Assembly: GCF_010015445.1 (NCBI RefSeq)
Contig: NC_053116.1
Coordinates: 27,347,637-27,411,636 of the forward strand
Source: Perca fluviatilis
Lineage: Eukaryota > Chordata > Actinopteri > Perciformes > Percidae
DNA: 64,000 nucleotides
Direction of reading: 5' to 3'
Shown here: positions 1 to 13,660 of the stretch, piece after piece
How positions within the stretch are numbered: position 1 is the first letter of the stretch
Layout: each line of letters opens with the position of its first letter
The notes under the pieces: model-generated
What the model was told of the DNA's origin: nothing
Database searches by the model: none
The model's input: only the letters and a program-made list of their open reading frames with translations
Position numbers and translations under genes: made by a program

Positions 1-275
1 TACAGGAGGAGACATGACACAGCGCAGACTTGTGAGAGGTTAATCAAAATAAAATGTTGTGCTTTAGACGGCGATTTAAGAATTCAAATGAACATCAAGG
101 TTTAGCGTTAGGAATGTTTGAATACTGAAACAAAAAAGCATTTGTATAAGAAGACAGTTGCGTGTTGAGATTTTGATCAAGCCTAGCAGGTGTTCAGTAA
201 GTTGAAGCAAAAGGAAAAAAAAGAAAAAAGAAACGTTGAATCATTTATAGTAAATATGACTCTGGTCATCCTCAC
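1..275. other. Intron of slc26a6, left edge
   Basis: Sequence downstream of the donor of exon 15 (GTGAGG at 275). No STAS exon resembling the next one in the upstream paralogue is visible here, so the remaining exons must lie outside the window. Confidence 0.6.
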
Positions 276-1981
276 CATGTCCACTGTGTTCTTCTTGGCA
301 GCTTTCTTGGCATTTTTCTTCTCATGTCGCTTTCTTTTGGCCTCTAGTTTCTTCTTTGCTGACAGGATCTTGGTAATGTCAATGCCAGACTAAAGAAATA
401 CAGCAAAAGACAATAATGCATGGTAATATTGAAGTTCATATACATTTTCTACAGCCAGTCAAATCTTGCTTCCTCCTGATGAATTCATTATGACTGCAAT
501 GCACCACTGATTTACTTCTTTTATTCTTCTGTGGCTCTTTAAAAAAAAAAAAAAAAATCTTAAAACAATTCCAAATTTAAATTGCACCAATTCTTAAGAG
601 CATGTGAGTACTTACTACTGTAATTATAGGATATATGTTCTTTGCAATAAATCCTATTGAAACTTATTAAAACCAATGAACTATAGATCCATTTTAACAA
701 ACATCCTACAGTGCGGATTGTTTTTATCTCCCCAACAGACTTCAATCCACTTTCTGGTTGTGTTCATAAAGAATTTTTACATGTTTTTAAGATGAATTAA
801 GTAGTCAATGAGAGGACTGTCTGATGCATTTCCTTTCCACATTTATGTAAACATTTCAAAAAATGAGCACTATTCTAAACAAATAAAAGCAACGAGTAAG
901 AAGGAAGAGTCTTGATAAATATATAATTCATAATATTGGGAGGTTAACTCATTAATAGTCACAGGAACACAAATGTTAATCTCAGCCAGTATAGCCAGTT
1001 CCTCAACAAAAAATAACCACCCATAAACCAGCTGAGCAGGTCTTGCTTGTCCATACAACTGTATAAGACACAACCACAGGAAAGCCATTTAGGCCATTTA
1101 GGCCTTGTGGGAGAAGGAAGGGGGAACATGTTTACAGGTTTTCTTCCTCTTATGTAACTGTCTTTGTATTGTTTATACTCAGCAAAAAAAGAAACGCCCC
1201 TTTTTCAGGACACTGTATTTGAAAGATACTTTTGTAAAAATCTAAATAACTTTAAAGATCTTCATTGTAAAGGGTTTAAACAATGTTTTCCATGCATGTT
1301 CAATGAACCATAAATAATTAATGAACATGCCCCTGTTGAACGGTTGAAAAGACAATAACAGCTTAAGGGCGGTAGGCAATTAAGGTCACAGTTATAAGAA
1401 AATTAGGAAAGTAAAGAGACACTTCTACTGACTCTGAAAAACACCAAAAGAAAGACGCCCAGGGTCCCTGCTAATCTGTGTGAACGGGCCTTAGGCATGG
1501 TGCAAGGAGGCATGAAGACAGCAGATGTGGCCAGGGCAATACAATGCAATGTCCCCTACTGTGAGACACCTAAGACAGCGCTACAGGGAGACAGGAAGCA
1601 CAGCTGATCGTCCTCGCAGTGGCAGACCATGTGCAACAACACCTGCATAGGATTGGTACATCCGAATATCACACCTGCGGGAGAGGTACAGGATGGCAAC
1701 AACAACCGCAAGAACTGGCCAGTCTGGTGCAGTACATGAAGAAGAGATGCACTGCAGTACTTAATGCAATTGGTGGCCACACCAGATACTGAGGCTTACT
1801 TTTGATTTTGACCCCCCCTTTGTTCAGGGACACATTTTTCCATTTCTGTTAGTCACACTGTGTAAATTGTTCAGTTTATGTCTTAGTTGTTAAATCTTTT
1901 AATGTTCATGCAAATATCTGCATGTTAAGTTTGCTTAAAATATAAAAGCAGTTGAAAGTGACAGAACGTTTCTTTTTTTGC

Positions 1982-2043
<62 letters not shown>

Positions 2044-5000
2044 TACACACACACAGTATATAACTTAAATAAAGTTTCAAATAGCACAGCTCTATGTTTT
2101 AGCTTCTAGAGTAAATTACATTAAAGTATAGGTTCACAATTTTTCAAGTCTGTCTTAAAACTTATCTTAAACTTAAAACTATCTTGATGTAACTTAAGAT
2201 ATCCACTTTCACTATATTTGTCTAACTCCCACGGCTGAAGCCTCATTTTAACTTTAGATAAACTTCTAAATAAATGTTTGCGCTGCAGGAAGGCTCTGGA
2301 TTTTGTCCCCATCACTTCCAGTACGTTGAAATCCCTTTAGGAAGGGATCTTTTAATAGCCAGTGTGAACTGGAAGAATGAGTACAGCAAGTAAAACCTGT
2401 TTCAGTGTACATATGGGCACCTGACTATTGACAGACTTACAGTATATTTAATAAAAAACCTAACCCTATCATAAACTTGTTTTCATATACAGTGCCCTCC
2501 ACAATTATTGGCACCCCTGTTTAAGATGGGGTCATGGACTTCTAAAAATTCTCCTTTTTTATTAAACAACATAGAACCCAAATGCAAAAAAAGAGAAAAT
2601 CCAACCTTTTATTTAAGTACATTACTTCAAAAATCACAAAAAAAAAAAATCACACATTTAGAAAAAAAAAAACTTTGAAATCATGTGTCCCACAATTATT
2701 GGCACCCTGATGTTAATACTTTGTACAACCCCTTTTGCCAACAAGACAGCACTTAATCTCCTTCTATAACATTTCACAAGATTGGAGAACACAGAGAGAG
2801 GGATCTTTGACCATTCTTCTTTGCACAATCTTTCTAGATCATCCAGAGTCCTGGGTCCTCTCTCATGCACTCTCCTCTTTAGCTCACCCCACAGGTTTTC
2901 GATCGGGTTGAGGTCTGGGGACTGAGATGGCCATGGGAGGACCTTGAGTTTGTGACTGCTGAACCATTTTTGTGTAGATTTTGCCACGTTTAGGATCATT
3001 ATCCTGCTGAAAGACCCAGTGACAACCCATCTTCAGCTTTCTGGCAGAGGCCATCAGGTTTTTATTTAAAATGTCCTGGTAGTTCAAAGCATTCATAATG
3101 CCATGCACCCTAACAAGGTTCCCAGGGCCTTTGGAAGAGAAACAGCCCCAAAGCATCACAGATCCTCCACCATACTTCACAGTGGTGAAGGTGCTTTTCG
3201 GCATACTCATCTTTTGTTTTACGCCAGACCCACTTAGAGTGTTTGTTGCCAAAAAGGCCCAATCTTAGTCTCATCTGACCAAAGCACACGATCCCAGTTG
3301 AAGTCCCAGTGCCGCTTAGCAAACTCCAGACGTTTTACGTTTGTGAGTGTTAGTGAGAAAAGGCCTTTTCCTTGCATGCCTCCCAAACAGCTTGTTGGCA
3401 TGTAGAGAGCGTCTGAATTTTTTTTTGAGACTTCGTACCCCAAGATGCCACTCTTTGATGCAATTCTGTGACAGTGAGCTTAGGACTTTTTTTACTTCTC
3501 TTACCATCCTCCTCACTGTGCGTTGTGGCAAGATAAACTTGGGACCTCTTCCAGCCTTGTTTGTCACTGTTCCAGTTGTTTTAAACTTCTTAATGATTCC
3601 TCTGACTGTAGATACGGGGCAAGTTAAGGCGAAGTGGCTATTTTCTTGTAGCCATTGCCTGACTTACGGGGGTCGACACACACCTGCCTTACTTGAATTG
3701 TGTGTTCTCTTGTCTTTGCCATGTTGACAAATGGGTAAGAGAATTAGGACTCTGTGTCACGTCATATTTATACCCCAGGGAAACAGGAAGTCATGAATTA
3801 CTATTTAAAAGTTCCTAGATACCCTGACCAACTTTAGCAACTACAGAAAAATATATTTAAAAAAAAATCTATTAAATTTTTCAGCGGAATTGTTAGGGGT
3901 GCCAATAATTGTGGGACACATGATTTCAAGTTTTCTTTTCTAAATGCGCATAATTTTTTTTTACCACCAAAGTAATATACTTAAATAAAAGGTTGGATTT
4001 TTCTCTTTTTGCATTTGAGTTCTATGTTGTTTAAAAAAAGGGAGAATTTTTAGAAGTCCATGACCCCATCTTAAACAGGGGTGCCAATAATTGTGGAGGG
4101 CACTGTAGCTAGCTAGGCAGTGTTTCAGTCAGCTGTGGCAGAGGTGCAGCCTCGGACCCCGACCAGGTGAAACCTAACTTTAAGTACTCAGGATCATATT
4201 TCCTAAGTTTTTAGCTGGGTCCTGTCTCCTCCCTTAATTACGGTGGCCCTGAGAGGCCACAACACGCAACATTAAGAAAACACACACAAATAAGAAAACA
4301 CATGCAAATAAGAAAACACATGCAAATATGAAAACACATGCAAATAAACCACAACACGCAACAATAAGAAAGCACACGCAAATAAGAAAACATGCAAATA
4401 AACCACAGCACTCAATAATAAGAAAAACACATGCAAATAAGAAAACACACACAAGTAAGAAAACACGCAAATAAGAAAACACGCAAATAAGAAAACACAC
4501 GCAAATAAACCACAGCACACAACAGTAAAAAAACACACGCAAATAAACCACAGCCTGCAACAATAAGAAAACACATGCAAATAGCCCACAATACAACAGA
4601 AGTGTTTCCAGGGGACACTTTTAAGTGATGCACACATGCCTCAACCATTGGCGTTTCAATCGGTGTTCTTCTATTGACTTGTGTTCTTGTGTCCCTGTGA
4701 AACGTCATATCGTGTTGCCAAAGTATTGTCCCAACACGCAAGTTCGCATTTCACCAAGAACAGTTAAGATTCCCGGAAATGTTCTTGACCCATTTTGATT
4801 TTACCGAGGATGCATTGGTTGGGAACTTGTATGAACTTGGCAGCCCCCGTATCCCAACATTCATTTCGGCATTCAACGAGGGTCCGGTTTCCGGTACGTA
4901 GACAGACCAACAACGGAACAATTTTAACAATTTTTGCAACGATTTTCGCAAGACTGCCTATATTCGAAATCTAAACCGTTCATTTCTCGCCTAAAACGTT

Positions 5001-7599
5001 CTCAGAAGTGAATTTAGTGATGAATAAAATGAAAATTGTTACAATTGTCACGTTGTTGGTCTGTCTATGTACCGGAAACTGGACCCTCGTTGAATGCCGA
5101 AAAGAATGTTGGGATACGGAGCTGCCAAGTTCATTCAAGTTCCCAACCAATGCATCCTCGGTAAAATCAAAATGGGTCAAGAACATTTCTGGGAATCTTA
5201 ACTGTTCTTGGTGAAATGCGAACTTGTATTAGGACAGTACTTTGGCAACTAGCAACACGATATGACGTTTCACGGGAATTAAAGCATAAGAATCAATAGA
5301 AGACTACGGATGTAATATTGGTAGTACATCGCCAAAAGTGTCCGCTTACGCCACTGTGTTATTGGGCTATTGTATTTGTTATTGTTAGCGTGCAGTGGTT
5401 TATTTCGCGTGCGTGTGTTTCCTTGTGCGTGTTTTCTTAATGCGTGTGTTTTACTTCTGGCGTGCGTTTTCTTATTCGTCGTTACAATTGCGTGTGTTTT
5501 CTTATTTGCGTGCGTTTTCTTCTGCGTTTAATTGCGTGTGTTTTTCTTGCGTCGCGTTTTCTTATTTGCGTTTAGCGTGTGTTTTCTTTGGTCTTATTCG
5601 CGTGTTTTTTTCGTGCGTTTTTCTTAATTGCGTGTGTTTTCTTATTTGCGTGTTTTCTTAATTGCGTGTGTTTTCTTATTTGCATGCGTTTTCTTATTTG
5701 CATGCGTTTTCTCATTTGCGTGTGTTTTCTTATTTGCATGAGTTTTCTTATTTGCATGTTTCTTATTTGCATGCGTTTTTCTTATTGCAGGTTTTCTTAT
5801 TTGCGTGCGTTTTCTTATTGTTCGTGCTGAGGTTTATTTGTGTGCGTTTTCTTATTTACATGTGTTTTCTTATTTGCATATGCTTTCTTATTGTTGTGGG
5901 CGGTGGTCTATTTGCGTCGTTTCTTAATGTTTCGTGTTGTGGCCTCTCAGGGCCACTGTACATAATGCTGACTTCTGTTGACTTGGGACAAGGAAACGAT
6001 ACATTTTAACCCTACTACACGCACAATTACCGATATCAATAGAGCTGCATAAAGAGTTATTTTTTCTTAGTGTGTCGCGCCTCCCCTGTGGCTCTTTGTA
6101 AATTAGTGCATTAAAGTGTATCAGAATGCAGGAAATGAAGTCTTTGACGCTCAAAATTTCCCTTGGACAGAACACCCAGACCCCATATGTCCATTCTAGT
6201 CCATATATTTATATAGTACAGTATACCCTCTAAAATACATTAGACTACACCACTGTTTTACACCGTTTAGCTGTCAGCATTTTAACGGTGTTGAATACAG
6301 TGCTACTACTAGCTAACGGTAACATTAGGCTAACATCAACGTTACCTGCTGCCAAGTGTACTGTTAGTATTAACTAGCGTGACATGTAGCGATGCTTCTG
6401 TTGCCTCTAATGTCTGTTTCGGAGAATCAGAGAGCAGTGCAAGGCATTTACGTGGCACCGAAATCTGTGTTGCTTGCTATTCCGGTACACCACTAAAACC
6501 GTGTGTAGAAAGCACCATTAAGTAAGGACACCGCCAATGAGTAAGGACTAACGAGCAACCAGGAAATGCGAAATTAAATAAATTGTCACGGTCATCATTC
6601 ATCAACAGCCAATTACAATTTCATGGTTTGTTTTTGTGATTTTTATTCCATGAAGTAAATGTCTGCCTGGCAATTGCAAAGTGGATCAGAATTCGATTAC
6701 AGCCATTAAAGTCTTCATAGTTCTCCAAAAACAAAATTGATAACAATTAGTATCTGAAAAATAGTGCTCAGCAATTTGTAGGACATTTTAAGTCATCAAG
6801 ATAATGTAATAGTATGACAGATAAGATAATTCATGCAAAAACAAGGTATGATTTACCTCTAAAATCTTTTCTTGCTGACATCACTAGTTGATGCAATAAC
6901 AGCATTAGTTTCCCTTTACACAAGTGCAACCCATTGGCTTAGTTGATGCTAGTGAGAACAAGCAGTAAGTGATTCCCAGCACCTATCACTATTTCTTGGA
7001 AAATGATCCCTAAATTTGAGTCGTCTGCACGCCTCAGTGACTGCTCGAGTAGAAACACTTTTCACCCAGATCCAAAAATTACCAGAATTCATCTGGTGGC
7101 AATTTCTCACTAACTTGCAGCCTCTGCCAGTCAACCACAGCTCCATGAAAGCTTATTTGTGCATCAAAGATTACAAAGAAAAGAGCGACCCTCTGGCTTT
7201 GACATGCTGACATTTTAATGAATGATGATGTTCCATTATCTCCCTCCATTATTCAATCTCTGCTTCTCCCCCTTTCTCCATCTTTTGTCATCTTTTCTCT
7301 ACCTTCCCTCAATTTGTCTTCCTATTTCCCCCAAAGAGACGTGACAGAAGGAAGAAGAAGGAGAAGGAGAAGGAGAAAGGGGGGCTGGGGGTTAAACAAA
7401 AGTTTAATGGAAGAAAGGAGAGGAGAAAATGGTGGGATGACATTTTAAACAATGTCTGTCACGGTCGTGATGTGTGAATTGGTGAAATGTCAGGTCAGTT
7501 ATTAGTGCATCAGAAATAATGTTGTTGAAAGGAGTTAATTGCACGGAAATCGTGACAAGGCGGACTGTTGCTGGAGTTGGTCGTTTCTTTTACTCTGTA

Positions 7600-7650
<51 letters not shown>

Positions 7651-10600
7651 GCTGTGGTGTGTTTATCTGTATGATCATATAGATTTCACGGTGTGTTTGT
7701 ATGTCCGATACTGTTTTTAGGGGGCATCCACATTCATATATTAATACAAATTAATATGCCTGTGTTTGTTTGTGTTCTGGTGTGTGCAATATCAGTGGGT
7801 TTTACCTTCTATCTCATGTTATGCATTCTATGTATTTTATTTTAATTTTGCTGTTGTCAGGTATGTATTTTCCATCATATTTTCCAATAATTATTAGTGC
7901 TGTCAAACGATTAAAATATTTAATCGCGATTAATCGCATCAATGTCATAGTTAACTTGCAATTAATCGCACATTTTTATCTATTCTAAATGTCCCTTGAT
8001 TTCTTTTTGTCCAATTATTTTTTCTCATTTGAATGCTCTTATCAACATGGAAAAGTGGATTGGCTTGCTTTGTGCTTTTGTCGCCTGGCTTTGACGAGGG
8101 GGGGGAGAATTGGCATCAGCTGTGTGCTTGGCCATCAAGTGGTATTTCAGACTGGACATGCTGCGATGATAGCTCAGTTCACAACGACAAAACACACAGA
8201 TCACTTTGGTCTTGTCAATGGAACCATTTGGCAACTTTTTAAAAGTAAACTTTCCATTCAGAATCTAATTGGCATCCATCCATCCGAAAAAAACTACAAA
8301 GTTTGCTAGGCCAAAAAGAACATTAATCTTGCGATGAAAAAATTGACACCATTAAAATGGGTTTGCGTTAACGCCGTTAATAACGCGTTTAACTGACAGC
8401 ACTAATAATTATGTTTTCTATCCATTTTATTTTACATTGATTCATTATTTTCATTTTATGTCATGTAATTACTGTATCTTATTGAAAAGCACTTTGCTAC
8501 ATTTCTTGTATGAAAGGTGCTATACAAATGAACTTTATTTGTATATTATTATTATATTTTTCATGAGGACACATTTTTCTTTTAGACCTTGAGTGTGAGG
8601 ACATTTTGTCAGTCATCACTTTTCTTTTTAAACGCTGTTTGTCTGTCAGTGGTTAAGACCTGCTTTTAGGGGTGATAAGGTAATGGTAGGTTAAGGGTCT
8701 GTGTGTGTGTGTGTGTGTGTCTGTGTCTCCTCACCTTCTCTCCAAGGGCTTCTTGGTACATCTCAGCATTAGCAAAGTAGATGGTGGCAGAGGAACGGAA
8801 GATCAAAATCCCTGGCACCTGCTTCACCTGAAATCAATCGTCAGTTAATGAGTTAATCAATTGAACAGGCTTTGAGCTAAATGCTAACATCAGCATGCTA
8901 ACATGATCACAATGTCAGTGCTAATATACTGATGTTTAGCAGGTATAAGGTTTAATATGTTCACCCTCTTAGTGTAGCATGTTAGCATGCAAAAATTCGC
9001 TAATAGCACTTAACCTAAAGTACAGCTGATGTTAATGGGAATGTGTTGAAGGTAGTTGGTTACAAACCAAAGTTAAGGGATCACCAAAGTTATTACAGTT
9101 CATCTTAAGTGGGACATGAATGTGTGTATAATTTTTTTTTGTAAATTTCACATAAGACCACATGTCAACCTCATGGTGGTGCTGGAGGAAACGTGAGTAC
9201 CAGTTAACTAAAGTCCTCATAAATCGACCGGAGTTTAAAATTCCAACACGAAGAAAACGGAAGGTAACGGACATCCGGCTGAAAAGAGTGAAATCCAGCT
9301 AAATTTACGGAAACAGAGCAATCCTGGAAGTGGAATGTCGTGAACAGCCGACAGACCATCATCACCATCAGTGGAGCCACGACACTTAAGGCTTAAAACA
9401 CTGAAAAGTGCCATAAAAACTTAACTGTATATAATTAAATAAATATAAATACATATTTTGGCTTTCACACATGGTCCTGGGTACACGGTACTTTGACTGT
9501 CAACATGCTGCTAGGTATGAACAAAATGTTACACACCAATTCACTAGGGTTACACCAATATTGTTTTTAAATTACAGATCAGTGAGAAATGTATTCTCTC
9601 CCTTGTCTTATTAATTGTTCAGTGATGTATGTGTGCATTAATTACTCATAAAAAGGAAGTAATGTGGCCCAAGCTTTTCCAATCGTTGACTAGGTGTGCT
9701 AATCAAAATACAAAATTTTTTTTATTCGAGGACAGCCCTAAAGTGCCTTCGGAAATAAATATTGGCAGTGAGCTCTTAATGTCAACTTCTGCTTTACTTT
9801 TTTGAAATCACTTCTTGCTTTTCGAAATTAGCATTAATGAATACCAAAGTTTAGTATGTAATGTGATAAATGGTTATGTGATTAGCAGATCACATCTTTA
9901 AGGCTAGGACTAGTTGGTTTAAAGTGGAAATGGTTAAAATCCTCTCCAGACCAGTACTCACTCTCGCCCCTGCATTCAGGTTATTTAAATATAACATGTC
10001 ATACCTGATTATAGTCCTCAAGTGGCCTGTAAATGTCAGTGGCTGGTATCTGCCCTAATATGGAGTATTTAGGTCTGAAATGCACACAAAACAAAGAAGT
10101 ATATGAGCAATTTGTAATACATTGTGTTTATGTATTGTCTTCCAGAGAAGTACTGACTTAATTGTTAGGTGTGGTGATCAATATCTTAATGTTCACTAGA
10201 CACACTTTCCCACTGAACATGTGTGCGTTTATCAGTGTATAACTGTGGGTGTGTGGTAATGTCTTCCTACAGCTGTGTCCTGAAGATGACGGTGAGCATG
10301 GAGAAAGCGATGGCAGCAGCCAGTCCCAGGTCAGGGTTGAATAGCAAGGTGAGGATAAAGGTGACCACCCAGATCAGCTGAAGATAAAAGAGATTTATAA
10401 TGAGTAACAAAGGGTAGTAAAACCATTCAACAAGTCCAGCGACACTTAAATGTAGCATGCATTACACATGAGAAGCAAAAGTGTTGATGGAAATCGAATG
10501 CAACGTGATAATGTTAGATGCTTATCGGTAGTGAAGGAACACGTATAGTTTGACTTGATTGCAGCACCACAGAAAAAGGCAATGTTGTTACCTAAATGCA

Positions 10601-13051
10601 GCTCAATCAGCCTGCCTCAGGTGTATTTCATCATGGAACGGTACACAGAAGTCACAGTTCGGTTCATACCTCTGTTCAGACGTCACGGTTCGGTACGAGT
10701 TCGGTACAATGGAGGGAAAGCAAAACAAAAATGCAGAAGGCAATTTTTAATTTATTGTTTATGTCTCAGGCTGTACCACCTAGTGTCATACAGTCTCTCC
10801 CCTGAGCTAGCTGCAACAGCCTAAAGTGTGTAAAGTAAGATGTAAACAGTAAACAATAAGTACCCCACATCATCTCCAGACTCCATCTGTAACTTGTAAA
10901 CAAAATAAGACAATCAGCTATCAGAAATCAGAAAATATCAGAAAATACAGCATCTCTGTTCTCTGCAAAGACAAACTAAATTACCTGATTAATTAACGTT
11001 ATCACGACGTCTACCGGCCATTTTTCACCGCAGAAAGCTGCTCCCTGCCTGGCTAAAGCTAAGTAGTAATCATAATAATAGTATTATATAGTATATATTG
11101 CCCAGGGCCAGGCCAGCTTAACGGTGTCTTTCTCCCATCGCGTCCCGCTGTCTCTCGTACCTACACTGGCCCCGCACCCTGTGCCCCTCCACTTCTACCT
11201 GCCCGCGCAGTGCTGCTGCACATGAGGAGAGAGCAGAGAGGGGAGGGGCTGCTCCTCAGTCACAGAACAGAAGACCGTTTTGGCGGCCACAAGAGAGAAA
11301 TAACTTGTGTGCTTGCTGGACAATACTGGCGTCTTTTCTACAGAAAGTCTCTGTCTTTTCTACAGAAAGTCACCAGATTTGTCACTAGTCGCTTTTTGGA
11401 AAAAAAAGTCACTAAGGAGGTCTGTAAAGTCGCTAAATCTAGCAACAAAGTCGATAAGTTGGCAACACTGTGCTGCTATCTCTGACTCACTAAAACTGCA
11501 TACGTAGGCAGAGCTTGGCTGCATACGGTGTACCAATAAGTCAAGGAAGGATACTCCGAAGCCGGAATTTCGAGGATGCTACGTCATCAGAGCCCGTCAA
11601 AGTACTGTTCCAATGTCGAGGATCCTCTGAATTTCACCAAGGACTTAGACGGGGCTACAGATTAGGTGTCCCTGAAGAACCTGCATATCTAACAGTAGTT
11701 CTGCATTACATTAGTTAATTTGCACATGAGTTTTATTTATTTTTATACCGTGTATTCTCCGTGTAAATTCATGCACCGAACCGTGACGCCCGTACCGTTT
11801 CAGTTCAGTACAAATACATGAACCGTTCCGCCCCTAGTTTACATGCATACTGTTAGGGTACAGTATGGATTCTGCAGACTTCTGGCAGTCTGTAGCATGC
11901 TGGTTTAACATTCTAACATCTAGCTATCATGCTAACATTAGCAAGTCAGCATAACACAGTATAATATAAGTGAGGATGACAGGAAATGATTATTAGTTTC
12001 AGGAGTTTCTTGTGCTGAAGAAGTTTTCATGAAGAAAGCACTGTTTATCTGAACAGACCGCTGACAAATAGCTTGTGAAGCACTTGGATTTAAGATAATG
12101 TTTAATATTAAAAGAAAAAGATATGGACATCTATACATCCTGTTACCAAAATATTAATGAATCTATCTTCCCAAAACATTAACCATTTCCTTGACTACCT
12201 TTTAAGACACTCACCATGTCTACTTTGTTGCTCCTCCACAGTGCAGGGATGTCCATAAATTGCTTCATCATGCCATGGAGGTTAACAAAGATGATGGCGG
12301 CCAGCACTGCCTGTAAAGTGAGTCACATATAATACAGTTAATATGGAGTGCTCCAGTTTTGAGGCCAAAAACATGAATGTGAGTTAGTTTGTTTTACTTG
12401 CTCTAGTTAAATAGGCAGCAAACTAAGTTTATAGTGTGTTTATAGTGTTTATAGTTATAATCTTCATATTATAACTTTAAATTTACAGCCCCTACACTTT
12501 TCAGATGAATGACTTTAGATACATCTGGGTGATGTATTCACTGCCCCCGATGTTTTAATCATTTGTTCTCAAAAGTAGCCAGTGGCTTTTAGGGCTGGAT
12601 AGGCTAGTCACTAATTTCCTGAATCGATTTCATTCCCATTCAAAAGAAAATTTAAATTTTATAAAACCAGCCCTAGTGGCTTTAGTCTGAAGCTGAATAA
12701 GTATCTGTATACTTAGATAACCAAATCTCTATAGAGATTTGGTTATCTTGGTATACTAACAGAAAAATGATATTCTCTCCAAAAATGTGTATTTTTCAAG
12801 ATATAGAGGGAATAAGATATCCAACTAGTTGGCAGATACTTTTTTCCTCTCTTATCTTTAAAAAATTGATCTTGCTAAACTGGAAAAATAAGGAAGCACC
12901 TTCAATAGAGAATTGGAAGGCCCTAATGAAGTATTATTGGTGTATTGAAAGATCAATGTCAGAGGACAAAAATAAAAAGAAACAATTTGATAGCCAATGG
13001 AGCCAAATTTATGATGCCCTCTAGAACCTGTCTTTAGAACCCCGTTATTTT

Positions 13052-13103
<52 letters not shown>

Positions 13104-13612
13104 GTGATCGGGGTGGGTCGATAAAATCAATAAGGATTGAGGGAAGTATACTACATAAAAAATAGAGATGAAATTTTGACGAAACAGTTTTTGATGAAAT
13201 CTGTCTTTATTGATTTATTTTCTTTTTTTATTTGTTGTTTCGCCATGTTTGATGTATTTCCTGGAACCGGATTATGGTGACCCACCGAAATTTATAAAAA
13301 AAAAAAAAAAAAAAAAGAAAGACAAATGAATAAGTATCTGTTGCTGGCCTTATAGCAACACTACCTCAGCTGTTGTCTATATTTTGATGAGGAGGGCTTA
13401 TAATTATGCAAACCCATTAACTTGGACACGTGTATGCTCATGCTTGTGCACAGATGCGAACACATGCAAACCCCCACACACACAGTACCTTCGGCAAATC
13501 TTCAAAGAGAGTTCCAATCCAGAGCGTGATGAAAAGGATAACTATTGCTGATAGAGCCCCGGCAACCTGCAGTGAAGACAGAGGGAAGATAGAGGCATGA
13601 TGAATGGAAATC

Positions 13613-13660
<48 letters not shown>

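Noticed and set aside
4262..4590. Regularly spaced short repeats resembling a CRISPR array
   Set aside because: The 18-base units are contiguous tandem repeats without unique spacers, lie in the arm of a foldback transposon, and the genome is a vertebrate.
4234..6009. Cysteine/phenylalanine-rich frames such as [15 protein letters not shown]
   Set aside because: They are translations of the 18-base tandem arrays in the foldback element.
12767..13024. 85-codon frame taken alone as a small gene
   Set aside because: It is the C-terminal end of L1 ORF2 with poly(A) and target duplications around it.
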